64,000 nt of DNA from assembly GCF_017068395.1 (NCBI RefSeq), contig NZ_CP070619.1, forward strand, positions 4,154,001 through 4,218,000. Reading direction: 5' to 3'. Source of the DNA: Rhodococcus pseudokoreensis. Its GTDB lineage: Bacteria; Actinomycetota; Actinomycetes; Mycobacteriales; Mycobacteriaceae. This document shows positions 43,065 through 52,032 of the stretch, piece after piece (the stretch's first letter is position 1; the number at the start of each line of letters is the position of its first letter). Below the pieces are notes generated by a model. That model was not told the DNA's origin. It worked only from the letters and a program-made list of their open reading frames with translations, and did no database searches. The translations under genes were made by a program, and so were the position numbers.

Positions 43065-44396
43065 TCAGAGTCGCGTGGAGTCGGCGAGGGACTTACCGCG
43101 GGTCTCGGGCGCCCAGGCGGCACTGACCGCGAGGCCGATCACGGCGATCGCGGCGGCGCCGAGCATGGTCGGGCCGATGCCCCAGCGGTCCAGGGCGATC
43201 GGGACCATGTAGGTACCGATCGCCCCACCGACCCGGCTCAGTGACGAGGCCAATCCCACGGCACTGCCCCTGATTTCGGTGGGGAAGAGTTCGTTGGGGT
43301 ACACGAGCTGAAGAACCTGGGCGCCTCCGGTGAATATCGCGTACGTCGCGAACAGGCACAGGATGACGGGTACCGGACTGCCCGGGAACAATCCCAACAG
43401 CAGCAGCGTCAGGCCGGACCACGCGAAGCTGTGGATCAGCAGGGTGCGGCGACCCAGCTTGTTGATGGCGGTGAGCGCGATGACGCAGCTGACCAGGAGC
43501 AGGATCGTGATGGCAGCCGACCCCATGTTCGCGACCCGCCCGTCGAGGCCGAGACCGGCGAGGATCCTCGGCCCGAAGGCGTACACCGCGAACAGCGGCA
43601 CCACCGACGCCGTCCAGAAGGTGGTGACGAAGGCGATCCGTCCGAGGTAGCCCGACTTCCGGAGCGGGCCGATTGCCCCGGCGGAGCGCCCGGACTCGAT
43701 CTCGAGTGCGGCGTGGGGGCCGAAGACTTTCGTGACGATCGCCTCGGCCTCGGCGACGCGTCCCTTGCCGGCGAGCCAGCGCGGTGACTCCGGTGTTCCG
43801 GCGCGGGCGAGCACGGCCAGGGCTGCCGGTACCGCGGCGCTGGCCAGCACCCACCGCCACCCCTGATCACCGAGGCCGCTGACGAGGTCCCCGACCAGAT
43901 ACGCGGACGCGGCACCGAGGAACCACATCACGGTGAGGGAACCGATGAACGGGCCCCGATATTTTTTCGGGGTGAACTCGGTCAGTAGTGAGGCGGCCAC
44001 GGGGTAGTCCGCCCCGATCGCCACGCCGATCAGAACCCGGAGCAGGAACAACCACCAGAAGCCCTCGACCCAGAACTGCGCGACCGAGAAGACGGCGACG
44101 GCGGTCAGATCGAACGCGTAGAGACGACGGCGGCCGAAGCGGTCGGTGAGCCGACCGCCGAGGAGCGATCCGAGGAAGATGCCGATCGTCGCCGAGGCGG
44201 CAATGAGGCCCTGCTGCGCCGAACTCAGACCCCACTGCGGCGTGATCTGCACCGTGGCAATGCCGATGATGCTCAGCACGTACCCGTCGAGGAAGGGTCC
44301 CCCGCCGGCGTGGAGCGCGAGCCGTTTGTGGAAGGGCAGCAACGGGGCGTCGTCGACGAGGAAAGACGCTGTCCGGGCGTGAGGTGGCTGGTCCAT
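43065..44396 (-). CDS. MFS sugar/metabolite:proton symporter
   Basis: This 443-residue transporter has 12 TM segments. Sugar-porter signatures are GGRLTDRFGRRRLYAFDLTA (loop 2-3), RVLIGVAIGADYPVAASLLT and, before the last TMs, NELFPTEIRGSAVGLASSLS. AGGAGAACCG precedes the ATG. It is divergent from the transposase-like/GntR fusion across 196 bases, so that regulator probably controls it. Cargo unknown; it resembles inositol/shikimate-type members. Confidence 0.87.
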   Translation of the reverse strand: MDQPPHARTASFLVDDAPLLPFHKRLALHAGGGPFLDGYVLSIIGIATVQITPQWGLSSAQQGLIAASATIGIFLGSLLGGRLTDRFGRRRLYAFDLTAVAVFSVAQFWVEGFWWLFLLRVLIGVAIGADYPVAASLLTEFTPKKYRGPFIGSLTVMWFLGAASAYLVGDLVSGLGDQGWRWVLASAAVPAALAVLARAGTPESPRWLAGKGRVAEAEAIVTKVFGPHAALEIESGRSAGAIGPLRKSGYLGRIAFVTTFWTASVVPLFAVYAFGPRILAGLGLDGRVANMGSAAITILLLVSCVIALTAINKLGRRTLLIHSFAWSGLTLLLLGLFPGSPVPVILCLFATYAIFTGGAQVLQLVYPNELFPTEIRGSAVGLASSLSRVGGAIGTYMVPIALDRWGIGPTMLGAAAIAVIGLAVSAAWAPETRGKSLADSTRL

Positions 44397-44592
44397 CGGT
44401 TCTCCTGAGCTGATTGCGGTGAGTATGCATTCGCCGCCCGTTTATTGGCCATTCGACTCGGATCGAAACGGTCACCTCCTTCGTGTGTGATTCATAAATA
44501 CCTGAGCAGGCGGACAGTGCAACATGCCAGCTCATCAGCGGCGAGACCTGCTCTATTATTTGTGAGTCGATCGCGGGGAAGGGGGTGCTCAC

Positions 44593-46182
44593 GTGCCACT
44601 GTCCGAGGCGGAACGACGCGCCCTCGAGCGCCTGGTGTCGGCGCCGACCACGCCTCAGGCGTTGGCCCTGCGCGCCCGCATCGTTCTCGCGAGTTCCGAG
44701 GAGTCGATTTCCACTGTTGCTCGCTCCCTTGGGGTCTCGCGCAACACGGCGCTGAAATGGCGGACCCGATTCGACACGGACGGCCTCCCGGGGCTCGCGG
44801 ACCTGCCGCGGCCGGGTCGTCCGATCGCCGCAGGGGACGACGTGCACCGTGCGATTTTGCGTATGCCGCTGCAGCGACCACCGGACCGGGGGTGGACGAC
44901 ACGCACGATCGCCGACGCACTCGGCACCAATCAGGCGGCGGTGAGCCGGGTTCGGCACCAGTGGTTCGCAGATCGGCCCGACCTCGTCTCACGTGCGGTC
45001 CTGGACTCGTCGAACTCGATGGTGCTCGCGGCCGTCCTCATCGATCCCCGTGTGCGGGTTCTCGTCTTCCACCCGCCGGCGACGCCCGCCGCACGACCGC
45101 GCAGCAGACAGTCGAGTGCGCTCCCCGAATCCGTCCGCGTCCTCTTATCGGCTCGTTTCGCCTTCCCTCGCGACACCCCGGCCTCCGGGAACGACATCTC
45201 CCCCACGCTGTTGACCGCGTTGGGTGAGGTCGATTCCGCGGTGCCGCCGGATCGGCCGATCACCGTGCTCGCCGATCGTCCGTCACCGCCCCGGGTGCAC
45301 CGTTGGCTCGACCGGCATCCCCGCTTCGGTGTGTACGAAGTCGGCCCCGACTCGTGGCTCGCGCAACTGAACTCGATCACCGCTGTCCTCGACCCTCGGC
45401 AGACGCCCGGACTGCTCGAACTCGCACACGAGGTGCGGCGGTGGGCGGAACAACCGACCACACCATTCTTCTGGGTCCGCGCCTCACCCACCCGCGCTTC
45501 TCGCCGATCCGCAACCGACGACGACCAGCCGCGTTCCCCCTCACCGAGATTGGCATCGGCAGTGGTCGACGCGCTCCGTGAGTCGCTCGCCACCGGCGCG
45601 TTCCGGCCGGGGCAGCGCATCGCCGAACAGCCTCTCGCCACCCGGCTCGGTGTCTCCCGCGGTCCGATCCGGGACGCCCTGAAGATCCTCGCCGAGGACG
45701 GACTGATCGAACTCGAGCCGCACCGCGGGGCGTACGTGCCACTCCCCACCCCGCGCGACGTCTACGACACCTATACCGCCCGAGGCCCCCTCGGAGCCCT
45801 GCTGCTCCGCCGCGTCGCCACGAACGGATCATCCCGTCTGACCGCGGCGAAAGACGCGCTCGACGACCTCGTCCGGCACGCGGAAATGCACGACGTTGCC
45901 GGCACCGGCGACGCCGACATACGGTGGCAGGACGCCCTCGCCGCCGCGGCCGACATGCCGAGGATCGAGAAGATGTTCGTCCGCCTGTCGCTGCAGTTGC
46001 GGATGTTCGTCTCGATTCTCGGTCTCGAATACGCGTACTCGGTCGACGAGATCGTCGCCGACGACACCGCGATAATGCGGGCTCTCGAGGCCCAGGATCC
46101 CGAAGAAGTGACGCGGCTCTGGCGCCGCAAGATCGACAACGCCGTGACCTACATGGTCGGGCAACTCGGCCATCTCGACTGA
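44593..46182 (+). CDS. IS630-transposase-like region fused to a GntR/FCD transcriptional regulator
   Basis: This is a continuous 529-residue frame (GTG 44593). Residues 1-125 are the IS630-type paired helix-turn-helix region (VARSLGVSRNTALKWRTRFD then TTRTIADALGTNQAAVSR). Residues about 130-300 follow the IS630 catalytic-domain layout: RPITVLADRPSPPRVHRWLD, then RHPRFGVYEVGPDSWLAQLN. The SWLNxxE position of active transposases reads SWLAQLN, so the catalytic Glu appears lost and the first Asp context is degenerate. Residues 318-385 are a GntR winged helix (PLATRLGVSRGPIRDALKIL) and 388-525 an FCD-type ligand domain lacking most metal His. It is divergent from the MFS transporter. Confidence 0.82.
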   Translation: MPLSEAERRALERLVSAPTTPQALALRARIVLASSEESISTVARSLGVSRNTALKWRTRFDTDGLPGLADLPRPGRPIAAGDDVHRAILRMPLQRPPDRGWTTRTIADALGTNQAAVSRVRHQWFADRPDLVSRAVLDSSNSMVLAAVLIDPRVRVLVFHPPATPAARPRSRQSSALPESVRVLLSARFAFPRDTPASGNDISPTLLTALGEVDSAVPPDRPITVLADRPSPPRVHRWLDRHPRFGVYEVGPDSWLAQLNSITAVLDPRQTPGLLELAHEVRRWAEQPTTPFFWVRASPTRASRRSATDDDQPRSPSPRLASAVVDALRESLATGAFRPGQRIAEQPLATRLGVSRGPIRDALKILAEDGLIELEPHRGAYVPLPTPRDVYDTYTARGPLGALLLRRVATNGSSRLTAAKDALDDLVRHAEMHDVAGTGDADIRWQDALAAAADMPRIEKMFVRLSLQLRMFVSILGLEYAYSVDEIVADDTAIMRALEAQDPEEVTRLWRRKIDNAVTYMVGQLGHLD

Positions 46183-46363
46183 CGATCCCCACCGAATCCG
46201 GGCCCGATCCTCGCACCGTTTGTCCGGCCGCGGTGGCAGCATTGGAGCTTGTAGCGCCCGATTGGGCCGCGCCGATTCGAATCATGGCCGTCACAGGGCG
46301 CGGCCGCCGCCGTGCACACGCGCGCCGGGTGAGATCTGGATTCGACCGAAGGAGCGCCGAGAG

Positions 46364-47380
46364 ATGAGGACCATGCGGTCGGTCGTTGCCGACATGCTGG
46401 GCGAACCGTCCGCGGTTCTGCACCTGCAGACCCGCCCGATTCCGGAGCCGGGTCCCGGAGAGGTCCGGATCAGGGTGGCAGCGGTACCTGTCCATGCCAG
46501 CGATCTCCACACCATCCGCGGCCGATACGGATTCACCCCGGAGTTCCCCACCGTGCCCGGAATCGAATCCGTCGGTGTGATCGACGAACTCGGTAGCGGT
46601 GCAGACGGTCTGACCGTCGGGCAACGCGTCATCACGATCGGAGTCACGGGCACGTGGCAGGAGTATGTCGTTGCCGAAGCCGAGCGGGTCTTGCCTGTTC
46701 CCGCCGGCATGAGCAATTCCACTGCCGCCCAGCTTCTCGCCAACCCGCTCACCGCCGTGATCTTGACCGGTGACGAACTCGATGTTCGACCGGGTGAATG
46801 GCTCCTGCAGACGGCGGCCGGTTCAACCGTGGGCCAGTCGGTCATCCAACTCGGAGCGCACGTCGGCTTCAAGACCCTCAACGTGGTCCGCCGTCGATCC
46901 GCAGTCGAGGACATCCTCGCGTTGGGCGGCACCGCCGTGATCTGCACGGAGGACGAGGACGTACGCGAACGGATTGCCGACATAGCGGGCCGCGACGGCG
47001 TGTCCAAGGCGATCGACTGCGTCAGCGGTCAGCTAGGCGCAGACATCTCGCGTGCGCTGGCACCGCACGGTGAGCTGATCGTCTACGGTGCGCTGTCCAC
47101 GCACCGCCAAACCGATGCCGACAAACTCACCATCCCGCTCTTCGCGCGCTCACTGATCTATGAAACCAAGACCGTTCGGGGGTTCTGGCTGTTCCGCTGG
47201 TTGACCGAGACCCCGAAGGATCGGATGGCCGCAGCGATCGACCGGACACTTCAGCTCGCCGACAGTGGCGTGCTGCGCGTGCCGGAGGGTCAGACGATTC
47301 CCGTCGAAAAGTTCGGCGAAGCCGTCTATTTGGCCGAAGCTCCCGCGCATGGGGGCAAACCGCTACTGGTATTCGAATAA
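46364..47380 (+). CDS. MDR-superfamily enoyl reductase / quinone oxidoreductase
   Basis: The product has 338 residues. The N-terminal GroES-like fold (MRSVVADMLGEPSAVLHLQT, VHASDLHTIRGRYGF) is followed by the Rossmann motif LLQTAAGSTVGQSVIQLGAH. It resembles mitochondrial trans-2-enoyl-CoA/ACP reductases (zinc-free MDR: PTVPGIESVGVIDELGSGA) more than alcohol dehydrogenases. GGAG lies nine bases before ATG 46364. Followed 123 bases later by an acyl-CoA-binding protein gene on the same strand, which supports a fatty-acyl substrate. Exact acyl length unknown. Confidence 0.85.
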   Translation: MRTMRSVVADMLGEPSAVLHLQTRPIPEPGPGEVRIRVAAVPVHASDLHTIRGRYGFTPEFPTVPGIESVGVIDELGSGADGLTVGQRVITIGVTGTWQEYVVAEAERVLPVPAGMSNSTAAQLLANPLTAVILTGDELDVRPGEWLLQTAAGSTVGQSVIQLGAHVGFKTLNVVRRRSAVEDILALGGTAVICTEDEDVRERIADIAGRDGVSKAIDCVSGQLGADISRALAPHGELIVYGALSTHRQTDADKLTIPLFARSLIYETKTVRGFWLFRWLTETPKDRMAAAIDRTLQLADSGVLRVPEGQTIPVEKFGEAVYLAEAPAHGGKPLLVFE

Positions 47381-47503
47381 TCGGCAGCTCATTTTGCTGA
47401 CCGGCCGCAGGCACCGTTGGGAAGGTATGCGCGGTGAACCAGCCGCCATCGGCTCCGGCGGTTACGATTGCGTCGAATCGTCCGTCCGAGAGCCAGGGGT
47501 GCC

Positions 47504-47764
47504 ATGCCGGAGTTAGATCAGGCGTTTGCCGATGCACAGGAGAACGTCAACAAGCTCACTTCGCGGCCGGACAACGATCAGCTGCTGCAGCTGTACGCGC
47601 TGTTCAAGCAGGGGTCGAAGGGTGACGTCGAGGGCAAGCGGCCCGGTCGGCTGGACATGGTCAAACGCGCCAAGTACGACGCCTGGGCCAAGCTGGCGGG
47701 TACGAGTAGCGCCGACGCCAAGCAGGGCTACGTCGACCTGGTAGCCCGGCTCACGCAGGGCTAG
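47504..47764 (+). CDS. Acyl-CoA-binding protein (ACBP)
   Basis: This 86-residue four-helix protein carries ACBP signatures in order: FADAQENVNKLTSRPDNDQ, QLYALFKQGSKGDVEGKRPG, then DMVKRAKYDAWAKLAG. The last block gives the Lys/Tyr/Trp residues that bind the CoA phosphate and adenine. Length is that of the classic 86-92 residue eukaryotic ACBP; bacterial examples are scattered. ATG 47504 has AGGGG upstream. Its 3' end overlaps the convergent hydrolase gene by four bases. Likely pools medium- and long-chain acyl-CoA. Confidence 0.88.
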   Translation: MPELDQAFADAQENVNKLTSRPDNDQLLQLYALFKQGSKGDVEGKRPGRLDMVKRAKYDAWAKLAGTSSADAKQGYVDLVARLTQG

Positions 47765-48717
47765 GCGGTAAGTACCAGGTTCGCGTCTTCTGCGGTCTCG
47801 GAGCCGCCGATCCGGGTCACGAGGCGAGCGATCGCGTCGGCAACCGCGGTCGGCTGTTCGAGGATCACCGAATGGCCGGCGCCGTCGACGCAGACGAAAT
47901 CGACGTCCTCGACCTGTGCGGCGATCGACACCGAATGGGTGGGCGGCGTCATCAGGTCCGCGGAACCGCACAGCACGAGCGTGGGAATCGCCGAGAGAGC
48001 GGGCAACATCCCGGACTCGTCGTAGGTCGTGAACGAGTCCAGGAAGCTGGTCATCGTCACGATCGGAGTCTCGTCGTGCATCGCGAGGGCAAGCGCGAGG
48101 GCGCGTGGGCTGACCTTCCGGTCGCCGAATTCGGCCCCGCGGATGACCGGTGCGAATACCTTGCTCCCGAGTCGCTTCACCTGCTCCATGGATGTCGGTG
48201 CCAGGCGTACGGCCTGCTGGATCCAGGACAGGACCGGGGCGCGCAGCAGTCGGCCGAATCCCGCGTCGGCCAGACCACTCGCTGCGGTTGCGATCAAGCC
48301 GATCCCGACGATGCGGGTGCCGATCTCGTGCGGATGCTGGCGGGCGTAGGTCAGCGCAGTCATCCCACCCATGGAGTGTCCGACCAGGACGACCGGACCG
48401 GTGGGGGCGACGGCGTCGAGCACCGCGTGGAGGTCGCGGCTTAACTGCTCGACGGTGTAAGTCGAAGCGGGCGCCACGTCGGAATCGCCGTGGCCGCGGT
48501 GGTCGTAGCTGACGATCCTGGCGTCGGTGTGCTGTCGCGTCAGCTCCTCCCGCACCAAGCTCCACGATTCGGAACTCAGGCAATGACCGTGCAGAAGGAC
48601 GATCGTCACGGGGGCGTCGGTGGGGCCGTACTCGCGAACCGCAAGCGACACACCGTCGTCAGCCGAGACTGTGGTTCTACGTTGGACCAGGGCTTGGGCA
48701 TTGCTCTCGATCGACAT
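47761..48717 (-). CDS. Alpha/beta-fold hydrolase
   Basis: The protein is 318 residues. VLLHGHCLSSESW is the oxyanion region, GHSMGG the nucleophile elbow, a later Asp lies in TLVLCGSADLMTPP, and His in GAGHSVILEQP. This is the lipase/epoxide-hydrolase type. ATG 48717 has GAGGAGGGAGG, a very strong SD; an in-frame ATG at 48783 is not preferred. Substrate unknown; possibly a lipid ester, since the acyl-CoA-binding protein gene converges on it. Confidence 0.88.
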   Translation of the reverse strand: MSIESNAQALVQRRTTVSADDGVSLAVREYGPTDAPVTIVLLHGHCLSSESWSLVREELTRQHTDARIVSYDHRGHGDSDVAPASTYTVEQLSRDLHAVLDAVAPTGPVVLVGHSMGGMTALTYARQHPHEIGTRIVGIGLIATAASGLADAGFGRLLRAPVLSWIQQAVRLAPTSMEQVKRLGSKVFAPVIRGAEFGDRKVSPRALALALAMHDETPIVTMTSFLDSFTTYDESGMLPALSAIPTLVLCGSADLMTPPTHSVSIAAQVEDVDFVCVDGAGHSVILEQPTAVADAIARLVTRIGGSETAEDANLVLTA

Positions 48718-48868
48718 GCCGCCTCCCTCCTCCTCGCAATGACAGGTTCTACTGTCCATCGCGCAGGTTCGGGAGATAAGCACCCCGAGTGCTGGCCGTA
48801 ATCACCCGTGGGTGACCGTCCCGCCACCCAGGGTGGGTGCGGCCGCGCCACTCCGCCGAATCCGTTCC

Positions 48869-48885
48869 GACGTGATGCACGTCAC
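48869..48885. promoter_or_regulatory. CRP-like palindrome upstream of a small-protein gene
   Basis: GACGTG-ATG-CACGTC is a perfect dyad that also fits the CRP/GlxR pattern GTGA-N6-TCAC (48872-48885). It lies about 100 bases before the small gene at 48981. A CRP-type regulator binding here is plausible but unproven. Confidence 0.45.
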
Positions 48886-48980
48886 ACCGGGCCCGGTTGG
48901 CGTAACGTTCCCGACCCTCTCGGACACCGTTCGATCAGCCGCAGACGCTGGGTCCGCGGCACTCCGGATCGGGAAATATC

Positions 48981-49184
48981 ATGAGCACCACACGGCTCCA
49001 CCAGATCACCCACTCCGCCGCAACAACTTTCAGCAGCAGCACCGACCTGACCGATGCGCTGATTCGCGCAGCGATCGCTCACGGCGAACACGAGAAGCGC
49101 ACCGGCGCAGAGGATCCGAACTGGCCCCTTTGGTACGCCGCCTACATGGTCGCCGAGCAGGCCGGGACGGAGCTGCCCGTCTAG
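48981..49184 (+). CDS. Small acidic actinobacterial protein, hypothetical
   Basis: This 67-residue protein has the pattern LTDALIRAAIAHGEHEKRTG followed by DPNWPLWYAAYMVAEQAG. The WPxWYAxYM core is a recurring short motif that I have seen in rhodococcal hypotheticals, often near SRPBCC genes as here. GGGAAAT precedes ATG 48981. Function unknown. Confidence 0.65.
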   Translation: MSTTRLHQITHSAATTFSSSTDLTDALIRAAIAHGEHEKRTGAEDPNWPLWYAAYMVAEQAGTELPV

Positions 49185-49246
49185 CCATCCGCTTCGCCGT
49201 CCATCGGTCAATCCCTCATCGCTCACACCCAACCCAGGAGGACGTC

Positions 49247-49714
49247 ATGTCCACGATCCATCTCCACCAGACCACCACCGCAACCCCGGAACAATTCCTC
49301 GACGCACTCACCGACTTCGGGCCCGGCCGCGAGGCGCTCTTCGGCAACAGCGCCGACGCCTACCTTCAGGTGCACGAACTCGGCACCGATCATGCCGACG
49401 TCACCGAAGGCTCGGGCGGAGCCTGGGAACGCCTGCAGTACGACTGGACCGATCCCCACCGTGTCGTCATGACAACCACCGACTCCAACCTGTGGGGCGG
49501 CGCGTCGGGCCACGTCTACACCTTCACTCCGCGACCCGACGGGACCACCGACATCGACGCCGTCGTGGTCCGTGACGGCAAGAATCTCAAAGGACGAGCG
49601 CTGGGGGCCGTGCTCGGAGTCTTCGGCACACGCGTCCTGGGCAAGGCGTTCGACAAGACCGTCGCGGCCGTCGAAGCCCGCAATCACACCGCGCGGACGG
49701 CGGACAACACCTAG
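49247..49714 (+). CDS. SRPBCC (START-like) domain protein
   Basis: The 155-residue product is a single helix-grip fold. TTTATPEQFLDALTDFGPGR is the first strand and helix, GGAWERLQYDWTDPHRVVMT the central sheet and AVLGVFGTRVLGKAFDKTVA the C-terminal helix. Such proteins bind or cyclise hydrophobic ligands. GGAGGACGTC precedes ATG 49247. It follows the small hypothetical gene by 62 bases and is probably co-transcribed with it. Confidence 0.8.
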   Translation: MSTIHLHQTTTATPEQFLDALTDFGPGREALFGNSADAYLQVHELGTDHADVTEGSGGAWERLQYDWTDPHRVVMTTTDSNLWGGASGHVYTFTPRPDGTTDIDAVVVRDGKNLKGRALGAVLGVFGTRVLGKAFDKTVAAVEARNHTARTADNT

Positions 49715-49726
49715 CGGCCGGGTTCG

Positions 49727-49759
49727 GCGCCGTCGGGCAGTCGAGGTGCCCGACGGCGC
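49727..49759. terminator. Bidirectional terminator between SRPBCC and serine-hydrolase genes
   Basis: GCGCCGTCGGGCA and TGCCCGACGGCGC form a perfect 13-bp stem with a 7-base loop between two convergent gene ends. No U-tract. Confidence 0.8.
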
Positions 49760-49800
49760 AGCCGTGTCTGCGGTACCCGTCCCCCGCCTCGTCGGATCTC

Positions 49801-50925
49801 CTACGACGGCGGCGCCGGCCATGGGTGGTCGGGGCTGACGATGTTCACGATCTCCGAGAAGAAGTTCCACACGCCAAGCGGGTCGGCGTTCGAATTGACC
49901 AGCACCACCACGGTCTTGGCCTCGGGGGGAAGGTAATAGGCGTAGGTCTGGTAGCCCGCGATGTTCCCGTTGTGGCCGATCCAGCCGTTCTGGTATTCGA
50001 CCCCGAGTCCGTACAGCGAACCCGTTCCTTCCGACGGCGCCGGCTGGAACTGCTCCCGTTCGTGCTGGGTGGCCGGTGAGAGCAACGTTCCTTCGGCCAA
50101 GTCGCGCACCCACACGCCCAGATCGTCGAGCGTGGAAATCATATTGCCCGCGCCGAATCCCCACGACGGGTTCCAGTCGGTCGCGTCCACCGTCGCGCCG
50201 TCGGCGGTTTTGGAGTAGCCCTGGGCGTGCGGTGACGGGATGGCCACAGTGGTGGGGACCGAGGTGTCGTCGAGATTCTCGGGTTCCGTGATGCGCTCGG
50301 CGATGTAAGAGTTCAGCGGCAGGCCGGATGCCTTCTCGACCACGAGACCAAGGAGGAGGGTGTTGGTGTTGGAGTAGTCGAACGAGGTTCCCGGCGCGAA
50401 GAGGGGTGGACGGCTGAAGCTGATCGCGAGCAGTTCCTGGGGTGTCCATTGGCGCTCCGGCTCACTCGGGAGCGCCGGAATCACCACCTCGGAGTAGTCG
50501 AAGAGCCCACTGCGCATGGCCGCCAACTGCCGGAGGGTGATCGCCTCGCCGTTGGGAACGTCGGGCACATACCTGTCGATCGGATCGTCGAGGCCGACCT
50601 TTTCCTCGTCGACCAGCTGCAGCACGGCAGTGGTGGTGAAGGTCTTGGTGAGGCTGCCGACGCGCATGAACAGGTCCGGCGTCATGGGGTCGCCGGTGGT
50701 GGTGTCGCGTACCCCGAACGCCTGCACGTAGGGTACGGCGCCGTCCTGCCAAACACCGACGATCGCCCCGGGAACCGCGGCGCGCTCCATCGCCGTCGGA
50801 ATCGTGTCGGTGAGCTGTGCATCGGGCAGAACCGGTGCGTCGTCCGATTCACCGCATCCCACCAGTCCCGTCGTCAGGACCGCCAGCACGGCGACCAGCC
50901 GCCGCCTCGAGAATGTCCGTGCCAC
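49801..50925 (-). CDS. Beta-lactamase-family serine hydrolase, probable lipoprotein
   Basis: The product has 374 residues. The signal peptide ends in a lipobox (LTTGLVGC), so the mature Cys is probably lipidated. Active-site motifs are SxxK in VGSLTKTFTTTAVL, YxN in FDYSNTNTLLLGL and HxG in GHNGNIAGY. These are class C beta-lactamase / D-Ala-D-Ala carboxypeptidase features. GTG 50925 has GGGAG upstream. Family roles range from peptidoglycan trimming to esterase; activity on beta-lactams is not implied. Confidence 0.88.
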   Translation of the reverse strand: MARTFSRRRLVAVLAVLTTGLVGCGESDDAPVLPDAQLTDTIPTAMERAAVPGAIVGVWQDGAVPYVQAFGVRDTTTGDPMTPDLFMRVGSLTKTFTTTAVLQLVDEEKVGLDDPIDRYVPDVPNGEAITLRQLAAMRSGLFDYSEVVIPALPSEPERQWTPQELLAISFSRPPLFAPGTSFDYSNTNTLLLGLVVEKASGLPLNSYIAERITEPENLDDTSVPTTVAIPSPHAQGYSKTADGATVDATDWNPSWGFGAGNMISTLDDLGVWVRDLAEGTLLSPATQHEREQFQPAPSEGTGSLYGLGVEYQNGWIGHNGNIAGYQTYAYYLPPEAKTVVVLVNSNADPLGVWNFFSEIVNIVSPDHPWPAPPS

Positions 50926-51165
50926 CCCGCTCTCCCATCGCTGTCTCGAACCTCGACCTGCTCGAATCTTGCGCGGAACGCTGTTTCCAGTATGGGCGGC
51001 CGGGGAGGCGGATTACGGCAGATCTGAGGGGCAACCGCGGCCCGTTCCGGTTGGGTGCCGGGGAACCGGGGTAGTCGCGGTATATACGCCTCGCGCGCAC
51101 CGACGCGCCATATTGCTGCCGTCGACGCAGCGCGTGGCGACGACACACAGCAAGTAGGTTCGATC

Positions 51166-51666
51166 ATGAAATTCATGAAAACTAAAACCAAGGTCGAGTT
51201 GGGGGCCGCGGTCGGCGCGGGATACCTGCTCGGGCGCACACACCAGTTGAAGATGGCCGTGAAACTCGCCGGGGCGGGCGGGCGATCCCCCAGTGGGCCA
51301 CAGGAGCTGCTCACCCAGGGATCCGAACTCCTCGCTTCGTCTCCGGACATCACGGAACTCGGCGACTCGGTTCGGGGCGAACTGCTCGACGTCACGGCGG
51401 CCAAGGCCGAAGCCGAGGCCACCAGCGAGCACATCGCTTCGTTCCGCGACCGCCTCCGCTCACGCCGCGCGAACGTCGTATCCGGCGGCGGGCACCTGGT
51501 CGCCGGGGTGAAGAGAATCGGCCATCGCGGGCACGACCACCCGGCGGAATCCACCGTCGACGCCGAACCGGACAGCGGAAAAGACGAGGACGAGAAACAA
51601 CAGCAGCCGTCCGGCACCCGGGCACGCTTGCGGCGGATCACGCCCCACGCGCTCCACCATGCCTGA
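51166..51666 (+). CDS. Hypothetical protein with N-terminal Gly-rich helix and charged tail
   Basis: The 166-residue product begins KVELGAAVGAGYLLGRTHQL with a hydrophobic/glycine segment, then a helical middle and a strongly acidic, Gln-rich tail (DSGKDEDEKQQQ). ATG 51166 has only a weak SD (GTAGG). No family recognised; it looks like a small envelope or storage-granule-associated protein, but that is a guess from composition. Confidence 0.55.
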   Translation: MKFMKTKTKVELGAAVGAGYLLGRTHQLKMAVKLAGAGGRSPSGPQELLTQGSELLASSPDITELGDSVRGELLDVTAAKAEAEATSEHIASFRDRLRSRRANVVSGGGHLVAGVKRIGHRGHDHPAESTVDAEPDSGKDEDEKQQQPSGTRARLRRITPHALHHA

Positions 51667-51675
51667 GCGGTCGCG

Positions 51676-52014
51676 TCACTGCAGCGTGAGGTGCGTCCTC
51701 GCCCAGTCCGCCAGTTCGTCGAGGACCGGCATCAGGGACTGGTCTGCCTCGGTCAGCTGATACGTGACCGAGACGGGCGGTCCCTCGCAGACTTCGCGCG
51801 TCACCAAACCGGCCCCGGCCAGTTCGACGAGACGGTCGGAGAGCACCGAATCGCTGATGCTCCCGACCGCTCGTCGCAGCCCGGAGAATGTCGCCGGGCC
51901 CGACATCAGCGTCGCCAGAATGACGCCGTTCCAGCGCTTGCCCAGGAACGTGAACGCCTTCGCGAGCGCGCCGTCGCACGCGCGCGGATCGTGCTGTTCG
52001 ACGCCTGAGCTCAT
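51676..52014 (-). CDS. HxlR-family transcriptional regulator, copy 1
   Basis: This 112-residue winged helix has the HxlR core KAFTFLGKRWNGVILATLMS, then GLRRAVGSISDSVLSDRLVE and VTYQLTEADQSLMPVL. Its Cys at position 14 corresponds to the redox-active N-terminal Cys of HxlR regulators such as QorR or HypR. GAGGTCGAGGT precedes the ATG. It differs from copy 2 by one visible residue (Asp for Gly in TEA-D/G-QSL). It is divergent from the metallo-hydrolase gene across a control region with four CTAG sites, and probably represses both. Confidence 0.9.
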   Translation of the reverse strand: MSSGVEQHDPRACDGALAKAFTFLGKRWNGVILATLMSGPATFSGLRRAVGSISDSVLSDRLVELAGAGLVTREVCEGPPVSVTYQLTEADQSLMPVLDELADWARTHLTLQ

Positions 52015-52032
52015 ACCTCGACCTCAGCAAGG

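Noticed and set aside
44593..46182. Intact IS630 insertion element
   Set aside because: No terminal inverted repeats or TA duplication were seen, the catalytic Glu appears replaced, and the frame continues into a GntR/FCD regulator.
49801..50925. Beta-lactamase resistance gene
   Set aside because: The SxxK/YxN/HxG set is shared by many esterases and carboxypeptidases; nothing points to antibiotic hydrolysis.
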